From contig CADBNP010000186.1 in assembly GCA_902796095.1 (NCBI GenBank), positions 1-25,064 of the forward strand: 25,064 bases of DNA, read 5' to 3'. Shown one piece after another: positions 23,515-25,064 of the stretch. How positions within the stretch are numbered: position 1 is the stretch's first letter; each line of letters begins with the position of its first letter. This stretch comes from an uncultured Aeromonadales bacterium. Its GTDB lineage: Bacteria; Pseudomonadota; Gammaproteobacteria; Enterobacterales; Succinivibrionaceae. Below the pieces are notes generated by a model. It ran no database searches and was not told where the DNA came from. It saw only the letters and a program-made list of their open reading frames with translations. Made by a program: the position numbers and the translations under genes.

Positions 23515-24687
23515 TTACTTCTGTGCAGGCTGTTCCGGTGCCGGTTTGGTTGCATCCACCGGTTCAACCAAGTCACCAAGCTTGATCTTCTGCATATTGG
23601 ATACAACAATGCGATCGCCTTCAGCTATGCCGGATTTTACAACCACGTTGCTTCCGACCTCGGGACCGAGTTCAATAAATTTCTGACTTATCTTGTTGTC
23701 TTTGTCGATGATCCAGACATACTTATCGGAACGGTTTGCTCTTATCACTGAAACAATAGGCACAATGAAGGCATTCTTCTGGATGCCTTTAGGCAGTTTT
23801 ACACGCATGAACATACCTGGAAGCAGAACATGCTCCTTGTTGTTTGCAGTTGCTCTCAGGTTCACCATTCCGGTTGCCTGATCGACTGATACGCCGGTAA
23901 ACTCAAGTGTGGCGGGTTCCGGATACTTGTCACCGTTTTCAAAGAGGAGAGTGACCTCAACCTTGTTGTCCTTGTTGAGATGAATTGTTCCGTCAGCTAT
24001 TTCCTTTCTGGTCAGAAGCAAATCATTAACAGATTCACCTACATCTATGTAGATCGGATCCAGCTGCTGAATTGTGGTCAGCGGATTTTGCTGATTTGCA
24101 GTTACCAGGGCGCCTTCTGTGAAATCTGATTTGCCGATGATTCCGGAAATTGGTGCGTATACCTTGGTGTATCCGAGATTGATCTCTGCAGTTTTGACAG
24201 CTGCCTTTGCTGCGAGGATCTGAGCCTCTGCAGATTTGCGGTTGGCCATGGCATCATCGTAGTCCTGCTGACTGACTGCCTTTGATTTAAGCAGCTCGGC
24301 ATAACGTTCGGCTCTTACCTTGATGGAGTATGCGGCAGCTTCAGCTTTTGCCAGATCGGCCTTGGCTGCAGCAAGATTTGCTTCATAGGTTGAAGGATCA
24401 ATTTGATATAGCTGCTGTCCCTGTTTAACTTCAGAACCTTCAGTGAACAGACGCTTGAGGATGATTCCGCTTACCTGAGGTCTTACTTCTGCTTCACGCA
24501 TGGCGCTTGTTCTTCCGGTAAGGGTCAGTTCCACAGTCACGTCGCTCGTTGATACTGGAACGAACTTAACCGGCATCAGTCTCTGTGCAGCACCCTGCTG
24601 AGCATTCTGATCGTCGTTGCATCCTGTCAGAACAGCGCCTGCTAAAAATGCCATTGAAATCGGCAGTATTTTGAATAGTGTTCTCAT
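23515..24687 (-). CDS. acrA: RND efflux periplasmic adaptor lipoprotein (AcrA/MexA type)
   Basis: This 390-residue membrane fusion protein links the inner-membrane pump to the outer-membrane channel. The signal peptide ends at LTGC with Cys23, so it should be lipid-anchored in the inner membrane. Order of domains: first half of the barrel-sandwich (TSAMREAEVRPQVSGIILKR and GSEVKQGQQLYQIDP), a helical hairpin of Ala-rich coiled coil (about residues 110-175) containing AVSQQDYDDA, the second lipoyl half (YTKVYAPISGIIGKS), a beta-barrel with LTTIQQLDPIYIDV, and a membrane-proximal domain (GMFMRVKLPKG and NKISQKFIELGPEVGSNVVV). The length is normal. An AGGAGAT site precedes the ATG. It is the first gene of the efflux operon, so the upstream palindrome and promoter would control all three genes. 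Confidence 0.96.
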   Translation of the reverse strand: MRTLFKILPISMAFLAGAVLTGCNDDQNAQQGAAQRLMPVKFVPVSTSDVTVELTLTGRTSAMREAEVRPQVSGIILKRLFTEGSEVKQGQQLYQIDPSTYEANLAAAKADLAKAEAAAYSIKVRAERYAELLKSKAVSQQDYDDAMANRKSAEAQILAAKAAVKTAEINLGYTKVYAPISGIIGKSDFTEGALVTANQQNPLTTIQQLDPIYIDVGESVNDLLLTRKEIADGTIHLNKDNKVEVTLLFENGDKYPEPATLEFTGVSVDQATGMVNLRATANNKEHVLLPGMFMRVKLPKGIQKNAFIVPIVSVIRANRSDKYVWIIDKDNKISQKFIELGPEVGSNVVVKSGIAEGDRIVVSNMQKIKLGDLVEPVDATKPAPEQPAQK

Positions 24688-24748
24688 AAAATCTCCTGCG
24701 ATGAAAACTCCGAAGGTTTATCCGGGACTTAATCGCCTAGTTTTTCCC

Positions 24749-24772
24749 TTGATTTTTATGCGTAAAAATCAA
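24749..24772. promoter_or_regulatory. Perfect 10-4-10 palindrome upstream of acrA, candidate repressor operator
   Basis: TTGATTTTTA (24749-24758) and TAAAAATCAA (24763-24772) are exact inverted repeats separated by TGCG, about 60 bp before the acrA start. The 24-bp size and 10-4-10 spacing match the E. coli AcrR operator geometry, though not its sequence. A dimeric TetR-family repressor binding here could block transcription of the operon. As RNA it could also fold into a hairpin, so an attenuator is the alternative. A possible -10 box TATACT lies further upstream at 24798-24803 (- strand), without a clear -35. Confidence 0.5.
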
Positions 24773-24834
24773 AATCGTGAATTAATGTGTCCGCTTAAGT
24801 ATATATTTCCAGGTAGTCTGTCCTGTTGAAAGTA

Positions 24835-24863
24835 CTCGCAGGCTCACAGATCATACCTGCGAG
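24835..24863. terminator. GC-rich inverted repeat downstream of the partial upstream gene
   Basis: CTCGCAGG (24835-24842) and CCTGCGAG (24856-24863) form a perfect eight-pair stem with a 13-base loop. It lies 60 bp after the stop of the partial - strand gene and before the acrA promoter region. On the - strand no T-run follows; on the + strand ATTTT follows. It may end the upstream transcript or be a second protein-binding site. Confidence 0.35.
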
Positions 24864-24923
24864 ATTTTACCACAAAGCAAAATCTTTAGTAACAGCTTGA
24901 CAGGGCGAACGCATCAGAAATTA

Positions 24924-25064
24924 CTAGACAAAACCTAAAGAACAGGCTATGCATTCCATTGCAACGTCAGGATCATAGCAGCGTTTCTGCAGGATATTGA
25001 GACTAAGCAGTTCTTTCTCCTTTTTATTGTTCCACAGCCAATACCTGTAATTTTCCAGATATGC
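24924..25064 (-). CDS. C-terminal fragment of an unrecognised protein
   Basis: On the - strand a frame is open from the window edge to a TAG at 24926-24924, giving the last 46 residues of a protein that begins outside the window. They include YLENYRYWLWNNKKEKELL, ILQKRCYDPDVAMEC and the end IACSLGFV. I do not recognise the family. The position, same strand and 236 bp before acrA, would suit a regulator of the efflux operon, but nothing in these residues proves that. The stretch is rich in aromatic residues and has three Cys. The frame could be a chance opening, although 46 codons at this composition with amphipathic character favour a real gene end. Confidence 0.45.
   Translation of the reverse strand, partial: AYLENYRYWLWNNKKEKELLSLNILQKRCYDPDVAMECIACSLGFV

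Noticed and set aside
24897..24925. TTGACA on the + strand as a -35 box
   Set aside because: The sequence 17 bases later (ATTACT) is a poor -10 box and no + strand gene follows it; the site overlaps the 3' end of the - strand partial gene.

Overview
This window looks like part of the chromosome of a Gram-negative bacterium of moderate GC content, probably a gammaproteobacterium. The signs are a contractile type VI secretion system (T6SS), an RND efflux pump with two lipoprotein partners, and an RNase R-like enzyme. A host-associated anaerobe such as a member of the Succinivibrionaceae would fit, but that is a guess from overall flavour; no marker gene here decides it. There is no rRNA, tRNA, insertion sequence, prophage or CRISPR array that I can see.

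Region 1 (1-15507, + strand) is one long, tightly packed T6SS operon: the 3' end of a tssA-like gene, tssB, tssC, tssE, tssF, tssG, tssH (clpV), an unrecognised gene, tssK, tssL, tssM, and a SPOR-domain membrane protein. Gaps are mostly under 50 bp, and the tssE/tssF, tssF/tssG and tssL/tssM junctions abut or overlap. TssB/C form the contractile sheath, TssE/F/G/K the baseplate, TssH the sheath-recycling ATPase, and TssL/M the inner-membrane part of the anchoring complex. No hcp (tssD), vgrG (tssI), PAAR, effector or immunity gene lies in the window.

Region 2 (15508-16928) is a convergent junction with several stem-loops, followed on the - strand by a lipoprotein that I read as the missing TssJ. 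It carries an unusual disordered, repeat-containing C-terminal tail and seems to have its own promoter. The membrane complex is therefore encoded by two convergent transcripts.

Region 3 (16929-18560, - strand) encodes an RNB-family 3'-5' exoribonuclease of the RNase R type. It keeps the catalytic and S1 domains but has no N-terminal cold-shock domains.

Region 4 (18788-25064, - strand) is a tripartite multidrug efflux operon: periplasmic adaptor (AcrA/MexA type), RND pump (AcrB/MexB type) and outer-membrane lipoprotein channel (OprM/CmeC type), closed by a strong intrinsic terminator. Upstream of acrA lies a perfect 10-4-10 palindrome with the geometry of an AcrR/TetR-family operator, and beyond it the 3' end of an unrecognised - strand gene that runs off the window.

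The best candidates for something undescribed are the three non-canonical parts of the T6SS locus: the TIR/Rossmann-like unknown between tssH and tssK, the SPOR protein that could supply the peptidoglycan contact missing from TssL, and the tailed, convergent TssJ-like lipoprotein.
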